From the NCBI GenBank assembly GCA_905250885.1, contig CAJNOQ010000033.1, forward strand, positions 8,431 through 72,430: 64,000 nt of DNA, written 5' to 3'. Numbering within the stretch: position 1 is the first letter of the stretch; every line of letters starts with the position of its first letter. The translations under genes were made by a program, and so were the position numbers. The DNA is from Didymodactylos carnosus. Its lineage: Eukaryota; Rotifera; Eurotatoria; Philodinida; Philodinidae. Below the pieces are notes generated by a model that was not told the origin of the DNA, ran no database searches, and saw only the letters and a program-made list of their open reading frames with translations. This document shows positions 50,301 to 59,352 of this stretch, piece by piece.

Positions 50301-53136
50301 AATAGCAACAATACAGTTGCGTATCCACGTCAATTTAGTAATTCGTCGATCAATTTGCCATCTAACGTTCGACATCCGTCAACTGCACAACAACAACAAA
50401 TGAGAGCGAAAAGTTCTGATCGGTCAGAATTGGCACAGCAAAAACGAATCATGTATGAAGAACGACTTAGACGCTTTGATAATGAAGCAAAAAAATTTGA
50501 ATCTGTTGATCAAACTAAACCAATACCAGAACAAATAACAAGTCAATTACAACAGTACCCTGCTAATTTGCCATCTGTTCATCCTCGAAGACAACAACAT
50601 GAACCAGAAAGATTGTCACGTTCCTCATCCCGTCCATTTCAGTCAAGTAAATCAATTGAATCAGATGTGTTACCTACCACATCTCAAACGCTACCCTATC
50701 GAAATTCAAAAGTATTTGAATCAATGATTAATTTATCCCGAACAACCGGGAAACAGCCATCATCATTAGCAGCAACCACTCACACAACAACAGGCTTAAA
50801 AGATCAAACAACATCTCGTTTAAAAATACCAATTATGCGAGATAAAACCTCGGCAGCAGCAACTGAACAATTAGCTTCATTTATGATTCCATCGGTGTCA
50901 CCTACTGTAAAAAAGTCACAGCGAACAGATATGGAACGAACAAAATTAAAATCATCATTTGATGAAAAATATCGAAAAACTAAGAAAAAAGGTATGGAGA
51001 AAATTATTCTGTTTGTATATACTGCAACTAGTGTCTAATTTTTACTTAAGACCCATCAGAACCAGGAGAATATGATTCAGATGCATCCGAATTATCAACA
51101 GCATCAAAAATTAGTTCTGTCAGTATGCTATCGACACAGTCTGAACGTCCACATGGAAGTCGTAAAATAGGGTAAATACAAATTCTATGATGTTTTTATC
51201 CCTTTTTTTTGCCTAATTAAAATATGACACTTGAGAATCATTTGAATTTTGCCTATTTCTAGATCAAGTGGAACAGATTTTAATCAACCGAACAAATTGA
51301 ATGAAGATGAAGTACGTCAAATGGCAAATACGACAATGGATAGCAGTGGTCAAACGTTATTTTCTTCCACAATGCCACCCCCAACGGGAACATCAACTGA
51401 TAATACAAAAATATCTTCTTCATCTACCCCAGTTGATGTGCTGGAAAAAAGAGAAAAAAATGATGGAACATTGTCCGATTCTGTGTTAAGCACACAGCCG
51501 GAAATACAGAAAAAACGTCGTCCATCAATGTCATCTAAAGCCCTTGTTATTCTTGGATTATCGAAAAAAAGTAATAGTGCATCAACTCTTGGCTATGGTA
51601 AGAGATGAAGGGACTTGATATTCGAATTAAATCGTCTTTTTAATGTTTTTCTTGCAGGCAAAAGATTTGGGTTCCAGCGTAGTGAAGAAATTGGTGTTCA
51701 ACCACATCTAAGAAACAAATTGCTCGTTCGACAAACAAGCAAAGAAAATGAAACTCCAGCTGAGAGTCAGACACCAGTACAATCAACATTAGCTCGATCA
51801 CATGATCGTGCCCAACATCATTCATTACCACATGACATGAAGTAAAATGGATTTGTGATTAAATTTTCTCTAAGATAATAAACTACTTTCGTTTGTCTTT
51901 TAGACTATGGTCTGGTACATTAAAAAATCCCCATGAGCATCAATTTTGTGAATTTATCGAAGGACTCGGACTAGGACAATTAGTTGGTAGACAAGTATTG
52001 GCATCTCCTTGTCATGGTGAAATTCAAATTGGTCTTCACGATCAGCATGGAATGCTCGAAGTAGAAATTATACGGGCAAGAAATCTACTGCAAAAACCTC
52101 CATACAAAACGCCACCAGGTCTGCTTTGAGTCTTAAAAGAGATTTCAAGTATGATTACAAAATATATATTTTTCTAGCTCCTTACGCCAAAGTTTATCTA
52201 TTAGATGGTAAAGCGTGTGTGGAAAAACAACGAACAAGAACAACACGACGAACATTAGATCCACTTATTCAACAACCACTTTTATTTAAGGAAAATTACA
52301 GACAGAAAGTTCTACAGGTAAGATCGAATACATTAGAAGTTATTGAAAATACAAGTTAAATTTATTTCAAATATGAAATAAACGATGTTTTGATTGTATG
52401 TACGCATATAAAGTCTGGTCGAAGTGGCTGAACTCGTATATCTATGCTTGATGCGCATCCGAATATAATCGGTCGTTGAGAAACAGTTCATTGATTATAT
52501 CAAAGTGCTGATAAAATGAAGCACCGTTTGATTAGACTAATAAATTAAATAACCAGGAGCTTTCGTCCTATGACATCCTTGAAGCAAATTGCTTTAAACA
52601 AAAATTTCAAGGGTGCATTCTTAAATTTTAAGAGATTGTGACTGAAAAAAAATGAATTGGAGACGAAAAGCTAGAGGTTCCTGTCGAAAAGCGACAAGGA
52701 ACATGAAACACTATTCAAAAGAATAAATAACGGATAGCAGATTGTGTGAGAACATAGAGAGCGTTTTGATGGGACAGATGAGTTCATTTTATATAAAAAA
52801 TTCGAATATTTTTAGGGATTTGCCTCACGCATCTAAGGATGGATGGAAGACCCGACTAATAACGTTTTCATTTTAATTTAGATAAGTGTTTGGGGTGATT
52901 ATGGTAAACTTGATCGAAAAGTTTTTATGGGCGTCTGTCAAATTAATTTAGACGATCTAAATCTTAGTGTTCATGTACTTGGTTGGTATAAATTATTTTC
53001 AGCAAACTCTTTGATGAGTAATTATACCGTTGTTCAACAAAAACGAAAAAATTCACTTAGTTCAAATGATAGTACGTACTCATTTGGATCACAAAGTACA
53101 ATCAAATCTACAAAATCACTTTCATCTAGATTATAG
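41181..53136 (+). CDS. RIM: RIM (Rab3-interacting active-zone scaffold)
   Basis: Twenty-one exons give 1,632 residues: 41181-41293, 41357-41561, 41617-42550, 43163-43692, 43964-44060, 44121-44228, 44287-44410, 44492-44532, 49117-49190, 49251-49375, 49446-49605, 49669-49819, 49879-49972, 50036-50106, 50170-50991, 51051-51171, 51263-51597, 51658-51841, 51904-52118, 52178-52317, 52882-53136. RIM tethers vesicles and calcium channels at the presynaptic active zone through Rab3, Munc13, ELKS and RIM-BP. The N terminus (PDLSYLTDEERKIIEAVMMR) matches the RIM Rab3-binding helix. A FYVE-type finger with four CxxC pairs (CELC, CVIC, CVRC, CKMC) covers about residues 62-115. The PDZ spans about 626-703 (GLKIQGG to VVKRAV), C2A about 740-860, and C2B about 1440-1600 with GEIQIGL, LEVEIIRARNL, PYAKVYLLDGKAC, ISVWGDYGKLDRKVFMGV and GWYKLF, very close to animal RIMs. 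Linkers are Ser/Gln-rich and disordered. C2A is shortened, Cys-rich and lacks calcium-binding Asp clusters, in keeping with a calcium-independent role. Intron 8 (4.6 kb) hosts two nested genes. The start is the first ATG after an in-frame stop. Confidence 0.95.
42786..42874 (+). CDS. RIM: alternative terminal exon of RIM (zinc-finger-only isoform)
   Basis: After a clear TTCCAG acceptor this 89-bp exon accepts the phase-1 end of RIM exon 3 (42550) and adds GVNLGPLDEWRKDQILAAKL, then nine residues and a TAG. The product would be 446 residues holding the Rab3-binding helix and FYVE-type finger but no PDZ or C2 domain, an arrangement like vertebrate Noc2. Skipping it joins exon 3 to 43163 in the same phase, giving full-length RIM. 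An AT microsatellite follows at 42890-42965. Confidence 0.6.
45644..46303 (-). CDS. intronless single-pass membrane protein nested antisense in RIM intron 8
   Basis: A single open frame of 219 residues. A hydrophobic segment at about residues 13-37 (ILYLSSLGFLFILVYISVIC) is followed by FYELYKSHRPIK, so the remaining 180 residues should be cytoplasmic. The tail contains an amphipathic, Glu/Gln-rich stretch (MIELEQQYMKIISERC) and ends in Ser/Asn/His-rich sequence. I recognise no family. KCNE-type channel subunits share the size and topology, but I do not see their juxtamembrane signature. It resembles the 364-aa gene nested in SLC45 intron 1 in being antisense, intronless and single-pass with a short N terminus. 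Confidence 0.6.
   Translation of the reverse strand: MKQPKVIFYPTVEIQFILYLSSLGFLFILVYISVICFYELYKSHRPIKVQEIDLRQSSDQSKRIITVKSILPNLNDFSKESMASITTTQEMIELEQQYMKIISERCDQQIARRIFYGLEEPTMALHYLDNDREFNEQIDIYIMNMKAKTKQKEYIQRSLVTNQESYMNIITNKQKQNRLLLSTSSLTTLSDIHQQYESNDMHIPNMNFPIKHRNSDINN
47343..47376. repeat. (CT)n microsatellite upstream of nested gene
   Basis: An uninterrupted CT repeat ends about 120 bp before the ATG of the nested plus-strand ORF. Pyrimidine tracts of this kind are frequent near promoters, but no regulatory role is shown. Confidence 0.85.
47495..48271 (+). CDS. intronless polar protein nested in RIM intron 8, function unknown
   Basis: A single open frame of 258 residues starting MTDNNSNNKIVIFQNVIING. 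It is rich in Asn, Gln, Ser and Arg, with basic patches (RNVRDLSQRLSNRSRQ) and a phospho-site-like acidic Ser stretch (RKNSSDSDLSLSKLDIAEEY). There is no membrane segment or signal peptide. A Cys cluster lies near the end (FSCCTWCIRY), perhaps a lipidation or metal site. AATAAA at 48514-48519 lies 240 bp after the stop. The gene is divergent to the 219-aa gene, with about 1.2 kb between their starts. I recognise no family. It could also be an alternative first exon of a short RIM form, though the only phase-matching donor seen (GTAGCA, about 48117) is weak. Confidence 0.5.
   Translation: MTDNNSNNKIVIFQNVIINGDNNNLAQIHSLDQNGQLHIEQHQQSVKDRTSNLYRLWTNTPQKLVRNVRDLSQRLSNRSRQSQQKHNTMVFNDNPYQVNDQFHLQQSQFVSGGILQPSQRKNSSDSDLSLSKLDIAEEYSTPGDFIDNNSLNTSRQPSEITKNTLTDNNNVSFLTWPLNTCRQLYFRFQQPFPLGRRHRTKTNTTPTGSNIRLTQSSNYMKNQNHYLSGQRFSCCTWCIRYKSTDTPSTTQTRKTSFF
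48514..48519 (+). terminator. candidate poly(A) signal of nested plus-strand gene
   Basis: AATAAA in the right orientation 240 bp after the stop of the 258-aa frame. Confidence 0.35.
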
Positions 53137-56100
53137 GCGTATATTTATTTTCTTCTCACTGTGTTTTCGCTCGACTAGTCTTTCTTTCTGCAATAATACA
53201 AACAGACTGAGCGAACTGTATAAACCATAAACTATGCCCAGTATAAGAACACTATTCGAAAAAACAAAATTTTGGTTCTCAATTTTCGCTCATGGAATTT
53301 ATTTTTTCTCTTTCTTCTTCATGCACCATGCCGTGTTTGTTTTTTAGCTTTCGGAGATTACAATTCTTATTCTATTTGTCTATTCACATATTTTTATTAC
53401 TTTTTTTTGTGTGTGTGTGATTGATTATTCTCTCTTTGATTTTGCGCTTTTATGCACTTCATTGTTTTGTATTTTATTTTTCTCTCTCTCTCTCTGTCTC
53501 TTTCCAGTATTATACACTTGTAAATTTTATAATTAATCGTCATGTATAAAATTAACAACGTTATAATATAAGCAACTTCTTACGGTTGCCTATTTATTTA
53601 TTTAGGATTTTTTTTCTTTTTCCAACAAAAATAATAAATATAATATTTCAAGAAGTGATGAACATTGATAAATTTACATTCTTTTGCATTATACAAATGG
53701 TATAAAATTCTCTTATATCTTTGACAAATGTTTTGCTTTATGACATGACATAACGTCACAAGTGATTAATTAAATAATTTTGTATTTCTATAAAATAAAA
53801 AATTCCCATTTTCAAAGAAAATGATATTTATTTGTTAATTGGTCGCTTATTTTTGTTCATCGTAATATAAACAGAGGAAAGATAGAAAGAAGCTGTGAAG
53901 CTTCGCGAATTTTAGAATATTATAATATTTCTTCCGACTTACTCACTTAGAGAATATGATATGGTATTAATATCTACGGTGCGAGAGAATGAAAAAGAAA
54001 CAGAATTAGAGAATAACTATGAACTTCCAAGATTAAATGAAGAGAGTCAAAGAAAAGAGAATCGATTTTTTCACTATTCCCAGCCCACTTGTCTATCAGA
54101 TAAGCAATGATATGAACAAAAAAAAAAAAATAATACAAAAAGAACAATGACAAAAAAATCTCAAATCATTGATCCATTTCTGACAATATTGTCACATATG
54201 GCGATCAAATCTTACTTCGCTTACGAATTCGTTAGAAACGGCGCTCTGGTTAGATGAAGAGATCAAGATAACTATATTGGCATATGATGAATAAGTAAGC
54301 AAGTATTTACATTACAACAACTCAGTAAAACTGACGGTTTTCACAATTTTTTCCACTTCCGTGTTTAGCTTCAAACTATACGAAGATAATGTAAATCCTT
54401 AAAAGTCTTAATAATTGTATCGCAATTATGACCCCTGATATCTGTGTGAATAGAATAATTATAAGTATTTGGATTTAATCTCTTTGACTACACAACCGGA
54501 AACTTTTCTAATAACTTCATTAAACTGAAACAAATGAGTCAGGATGAGCAACAATGACGTCGTAGTATGACAAATCGCTATTCTAATAGAATCAAACTTT
54601 GTAAATGTCTTTCGAAAACCTGAGAACCTTTGTCCAACATGAATATTTTTCTGCACTGGCTGCGAGGAAGGTCAAAAGTATAATATTCTACAAGCTGGCT
54701 GCCACCAAGCCTGTCTGAGAAAGATGTAATATAATAGAAATGTACTAGAAGTGCGATACGAAAACGACTTAGTTCCTCTTATTTGCTCATTTTTATGAAG
54801 AAATTATACAAAAACTATTTATGTTTAATATAATATGTAAGTTTTTTTATCCGTAGATGACTTTTTTTGTGTTATTAAAATTGACTGATTTCCGGCGACA
54901 TCTATCATCGGCCTACAGAAAACGTTTGCTCAACTTTTTCTGTCTGCATCAGTAGATATATCAGCCATCTCTTCGAATAGTTTCTCTCTCGTGATTAAAA
55001 AAGAATTTTCTGGTTTTCTCTCTTGCGATTGGCTCATCCATAGAATGTCTGATAACCACTTTTCCATATTTTGCTGGAAAGCTAGGTGCAAATGGCAGGC
55101 GCACAAGGTCCCCATGATTTCTGTTTATTTATGCCAGTTTCTTGTGAATTCAATCAAGATTCTTGTCTGAAATGCTAACACGAACCTTGCAAAAATAACC
55201 ACAAGAACGTTGACCAGTGTAGCCACTCTGACGCTAATACATGCACATATAATGACTCGATTACCAGTCGATAAGAATCTTGTGAGATTTAAAAGAATTT
55301 TTTCAGACATCTAGGCATAGTATTAAATTATATTGTACTTATTATCACCGATATGGATGAAACAAATTGGCGATTTTATCGTCAATGACTTTTGCCACTT
55401 CGGACAAGAATCTGTCACGAAAAAAGATGAAAAATTACAAATTAAAAGAACTTTCTCAGATCTATCAAGATAAATTGAAAGATTCTTGTCTCAAATGGCA
55501 AGAGACAAGAATGTTGCAAGAAATAGGACAAGAAAGTCGACCGATGTAGAATAAGGGGATCTCTTTTCGCACATATGCATATCTTCCTGTTCTCTTGCAT
55601 TTCTATCGGCGCGTGGAGACGACAAATATGGCTACATGTGGGTTATCTTATGTGGAAGGATATTTCCTTATTTTTGTAGCCATAGAGATGGGTAGATAAA
55701 GCTAAGCAGCGAAAGAGAAATTTGTAATATATATGCCAGATAGAAAGCAGAATAAGCTACACTGTATACTAGCGTCAACTATAGTATAGTTAATCAGAAT
55801 ATCCGTGTTAGCTGGAATTTGACTAGATTTATATTCTGTAACATATTTTTAACTGGAAAAACTTTTTTTAAAACCATTTTGACGTAGAGACTCAAGTTAC
55901 AAAATGTTCAATGGTGAAAAAGTGATTTTAGAACGAAGTTATTTTGGCTCCCACGAGCTTTTACAGCATTGTTGTAATTTATCTTGATTTATTGTATATA
56001 TATATATATGCGAGTAGAAGAGACAGATGTACAATAAGTATTAAATTTTTGCAAACACAACATCATTAAGAAGTGTAAGTGTTCTAAATTTCTTTTCCAA

Positions 56101-56408
56101 ATTGCGGCTAAACTTTTGTATAATATCATTTGTCTCCTCGTTTGTGAGCAATTTTATTTTACTGTCACGAAAACCCGAACAACATGAATAACTTAGAGTA
56201 GAAATATGCAAAGCACGGATTACAACATAATATTATTTTATCACTCCGTGCGTTTAGGTGTTGCCTAGCTGTGGACATTCTAATAACTTCAATCTTGACA
56301 AGCAGGTAGTAGCAATGGCGGGGTAGGGGGGGGGGGAAAGCGGATTCGGGGGTATTCCAAATATTCTGAATACTTTGGAATACTAGCGAATACTTAAAAC
56401 GTTTTCTG
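53137..56408. other. RIM 3' UTR and gene-free stretch
   Basis: AATAAA at 53633-53638 is a plausible RIM poly(A) signal about 500 bp after the stop. A (TC)n tract lies near 53481-53497 and a G run at about 56327-56336. Short frames on both strands at 54.4-55.6 kb show no family features. No gene is supported. Confidence 0.5.
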
Positions 56409-56741
56409 CGGGTGCTTCACAGAAATTCTTAAGTCATCAACTTAAGTCCATGTCTTATCTAAGTTTGAGACAAATTTAAGCTGACGAACTTAAAGTGTTT
56501 CACGACTTCAAACTTAAGTTTGACTTAAAATTAAGTTCACAACTTAGTCGCACGGTCTTAAGTTAAGTCCATGCACTTAACTGGCACATAGATGCATTGC
56601 ACTCTACTGTACTTTTTCCAAAAAGAATAGAATTCGGATATGGCATGAGCGTATGAAAATATATAGGAGAAAGAGGAAAAAAAATTAAAAAAACAAACAA
56701 ATAGTAAACGGTGTATCCAAACTGTTAGATAGCATTCTCAT

Positions 56742-56854
56742 TAGGGATGTTCGGTTCTCGTTGCCGGAACCGAAACAGAGGTTCCGGTTCTCAAGTTAGA
56801 ACCAAAGCGAAAAGAACCGCATTTCCGGTTCTTCATGAGAACCGAACATCCGTA
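56742..56854. mobile_element. hAT-type MITE, 113 bp, with 8-bp target duplication
   Basis: The termini TAGGGATGTTCGGTTCTC and GAGAACCGAACATCCGTA are inverted copies with one mismatch. ATTCTCAT flanks both sides (56734-56741 and 56855-56862), the 8-bp duplication typical of hAT elements. The interior is GGTTC/GAACC-rich. It lies inside the Harbinger copy, so it inserted later; the perfect duplication suggests a recent event. Confidence 0.85.
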
Positions 56855-57271
56855 ATTCTCATATTCTTTTAAATAATTCTGATTCACTGGGATATGCCGA
56901 TATTTATTCAACTCGCTATAATAATAATAATATCGATCAGTTTAATGATGATGACATTCCGACACCAAATGCGGATGTCATTATTGTAAGTGAAATAATG
57001 TGTTATGCGTTTATGCATATTTTATAGAATGTTCATTTGCATTTAACATCTGTTACTGTCGATGGAAGTTATATATGTATGGCATGTGCTTTCTGTTCAT
57101 GTTTTTTGTATGCTTACATATTCTACTTTATTATTTTCTCTATTCGTACATAGTTTTCAGTTTATTTAAATAAGGTGCCAGAAATTCAAACTCTCACTAA
57201 GATTCCTCACCATTCTATTCGACAATCTCGATTTTTTTCAAATTTCTCCATCGTAAAAAAAAACGAGATTT

Positions 57272-57502
57272 TCACCAAAAGAATATTAACTGTATCAGAA
57301 CGATTAAAAGTTGCATCAAAGCAGATATTGAATTACTACAATCGGTTGCTGGCTGAATCAGAGGTTCAACACCGTCGAGTAGTTCATAAATGATCTTTCG
57401 TGGAAAACGATAACGCGCCATAAGTAAATCGTCTGTCATGGTTTCCGTAGGGTTTTGTCCGTCAAAAAAGATTCTTTCACGGCGTAACGCCCTCCTCAAC
57501 AA
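57272..57502 (-). pseudogene. truncated Harbinger transposase fragment
   Basis: About 76 residues matching the N-terminal region of HARBI1-like transposases: an RRER start, MTDDLLMARYRFPR, then ATDCSNSISALMQLLIVL, where family members continue into the DDE domain. The remaining transposase is missing. On the opposite strand a frame (57175-57393) and a possible upstream exon (about 56880-56989, donor GTAAGT) could be traces of the second Harbinger protein, but no family match was seen. Confidence 0.7.
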
Positions 57503-57805
57503 TCACTGATTAACTAGCACCATTATTTCTTTTATTTATTTCGCAAAATACAAGTGTCAATGAAAAACAGTTAAAAAATGTTGTTTATTTACTCTAATAC
57601 TTCAATTTTTATATCATATTATACCCGACCGCAGCAAGAGTTAAGACAAATTTACGACTTGTACAGACTAGTATTAACGTAAGCGTGGGCTTAAGTCTAA
57701 ACAAAGTTAACTAAGAAATACTCAAAAATTAAGTCTAGCTTAACTTAAGACAAAACAGAGACTTAAGTCTAAATCGAGCACTTGAGAATTTCTGTGAAAC
57801 ACTCT

Positions 57806-59022
57806 CCTGTCTCCTATCATAATGCTGTGTTTAAGGCATTTTAATTCTATGATATTTTTTTCGCTTTCAGTTTTTGTACTAAAGCACATCAACTTTTCCG
57901 ATGCTTTAGATATTCGAGAATGAGAATTTTCATTTATATTGTATCGTCATTAGAATGAATATCATGTATTTCCTATTGGATCAATGCTCGAAAATGCAAA
58001 TTGAGTAATAAATTTCGAAGAAATGATAAAATAATGCTGCACTAATAATAAGTATTGTACCAAATCTCCTAAAAAACAAATACCACATTTTCTCAAAAAT
58101 TCGGTTTTCACTATATTCTTTCAGCTTTTTTCGACAATAAACATTGTCGCTCGGTTCAAAATCAACAACAATCTCCATTTTCATTTACTTTTTAAGATTT
58201 ATTTGAGCCATCTAAAAACGATCTTTAAGCACACAGAAAAAATGACTTGTGTCACAAATCGTGATAAACGAAGAGGATGAATTTGCATGAATGTACATTG
58301 AATATACACACATTGGGAGATATATAGGTTAGGGTAGAAAGATATAGACTGTTAATTTTATCTTCCAAAGAGTATAACACCTGGTGATGTTTTGCGTTTG
58401 GTTTTCGTAAACTTGTAGTCTCAGCTCCTAGCTAAAAATAGCGAAAACTATGTCTACTGTTCTTGAAAAGTTATTGAAATAAATAATGATCAACATCGTA
58501 TTTTGAAAAAGATACATAAACAAACAGCGATATAATATCTAACGACTAACAATAATCACCTTTTATCTGATTCTTTAATACGTGTCCAAAGAATGAATAA
58601 ACAAAAATAACGCTGAACCATATGTTGTTTCATCACGTCAAAATAGAAACTATTTATGATGTCTTAAAGAAACGGAAAAGTGTTTCTCTTTGTGTTTGAT
58701 ACTTCTTGACTTAAGAAAATGAAATCTGTTTCAGTACATTAATTAAGAACTATAATTGTTAAAAATAGTTTTAAAAGTTGATGAGGAAACGTTTGGAGGG
58801 ATGAGAATACTTGCAAATGTCTGTCGCTTTTCTCCCTTTTGGTAATAGTCAATAAAACTTTCGACAGAAAATGGTGGATAAAAAAAATTAGAAAGTCTTA
58901 CAGACAGACAGTCTAACTAAACTGTTGTTATAGGAATTTCTAACCATCTCGATCTTAAGTGAGACTGTCGATCGAATGTGGACATTTATACAATTATATA
59001 TCATTGTTTTGTTCTATTTCAG
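57806..59022. other. gap upstream of mL53 gene
   Basis: No supported gene. A 67-residue minus-strand frame at 58184-57981 ends in a hydrophobic stretch but has no recognisable family. The promoter or leader of mL53 presumably lies here. Confidence 0.45.
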
Positions 59023-59352
59023 ATGTCAAATTGGTTGGCACGTGAAATCAAACATTTTTTACCAACGTTTGATTTTCATGCTATTAAAACCGTCGTGGTA
59101 GCGTTTGATCCATGGCGTTTAGATTCTCGTCAGACACGTGATTTTCTTCATATAATAACCGACGATGGTGTAGCCAAAAATTATCCAAAAATGTTTGTAA
59201 AACCAACAGTAAAATCTGATTTGAGTGATCCCTTAATAACAGTTGAATTTATTGATAATACAAAAGCAGTGTTTAAAGCAAAAAATTTAACAACATTAGA
59301 TATTTTAACAAAACTTAAACCACTTTGTCAAGCAAAAAAACCGGCTGACTAA
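59023..59352 (+). CDS. MRPL53: mitochondrial large-subunit ribosomal protein mL53
   Basis: One coding exon of 109 residues, close to the 112 of the human protein. The core reads IKTVVVAFDPWRLDSRQTRD then FL, matching the mL53 start of type V-x-V-x-F-x-P-F-x2-N/D-x3-T-R-x-FL. LITVEFIDNTKAVFKAKNLT then TLDILTKL matches the second half (VDVLFGDGHRL...LTALEML). mL53 has a thioredoxin-like fold and sits in the large subunit of the mitoribosome. The frame stays open for 15 codons upstream to 58978, but that part is pyrimidine-rich and ends TTCTATTTCAG right before the ATG, so it looks like the end of a leader intron or a trans-splice site. AATAAA at 59769-59774 is a possible poly(A) signal. Confidence 0.85.
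   Translation: MSNWLAREIKHFLPTFDFHAIKTVVVAFDPWRLDSRQTRDFLHIITDDGVAKNYPKMFVKPTVKSDLSDPLITVEFIDNTKAVFKAKNLTTLDILTKLKPLCQAKKPAD

Larger units (their letters stand above)
56409..57805 (-). mobile_element. decayed PIF/Harbinger DNA transposon
   Basis: Terminal inverted repeats at about 56410-56434 (GGGTGCTTCACAGAAATTCT onward) and 57780-57804 match over 25 bp with three differences. TTAAGTC-rich sub-terminal repeats lie on both sides. The minus-strand frame 57502-57272 reads RRERIFFDGQNPTETMTDDL then LMARYRFPRKIIYELL, the N-terminal part of Harbinger/HARBI1-like transposases (compare the family pattern Y-G/R-FPR-x3-Y-L). The frame ends after about 75 residues, and no DDE catalytic part is found, so the copy is internally deleted and dead or non-autonomous. 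A TWA target duplication is not evident. A 113-bp hAT-type MITE sits inside it. Confidence 0.8.

Noticed and set aside
52318-52881. Transposon in the long intron 20 of RIM
   Set aside because: Only a weak inverted pair around AGCTTTCGTCC was found; not enough for an element call.
54459-55549. Several 60-65 residue frames on both strands
   Set aside because: Short, no ATG context or family pattern, no phase-consistent splice partners.
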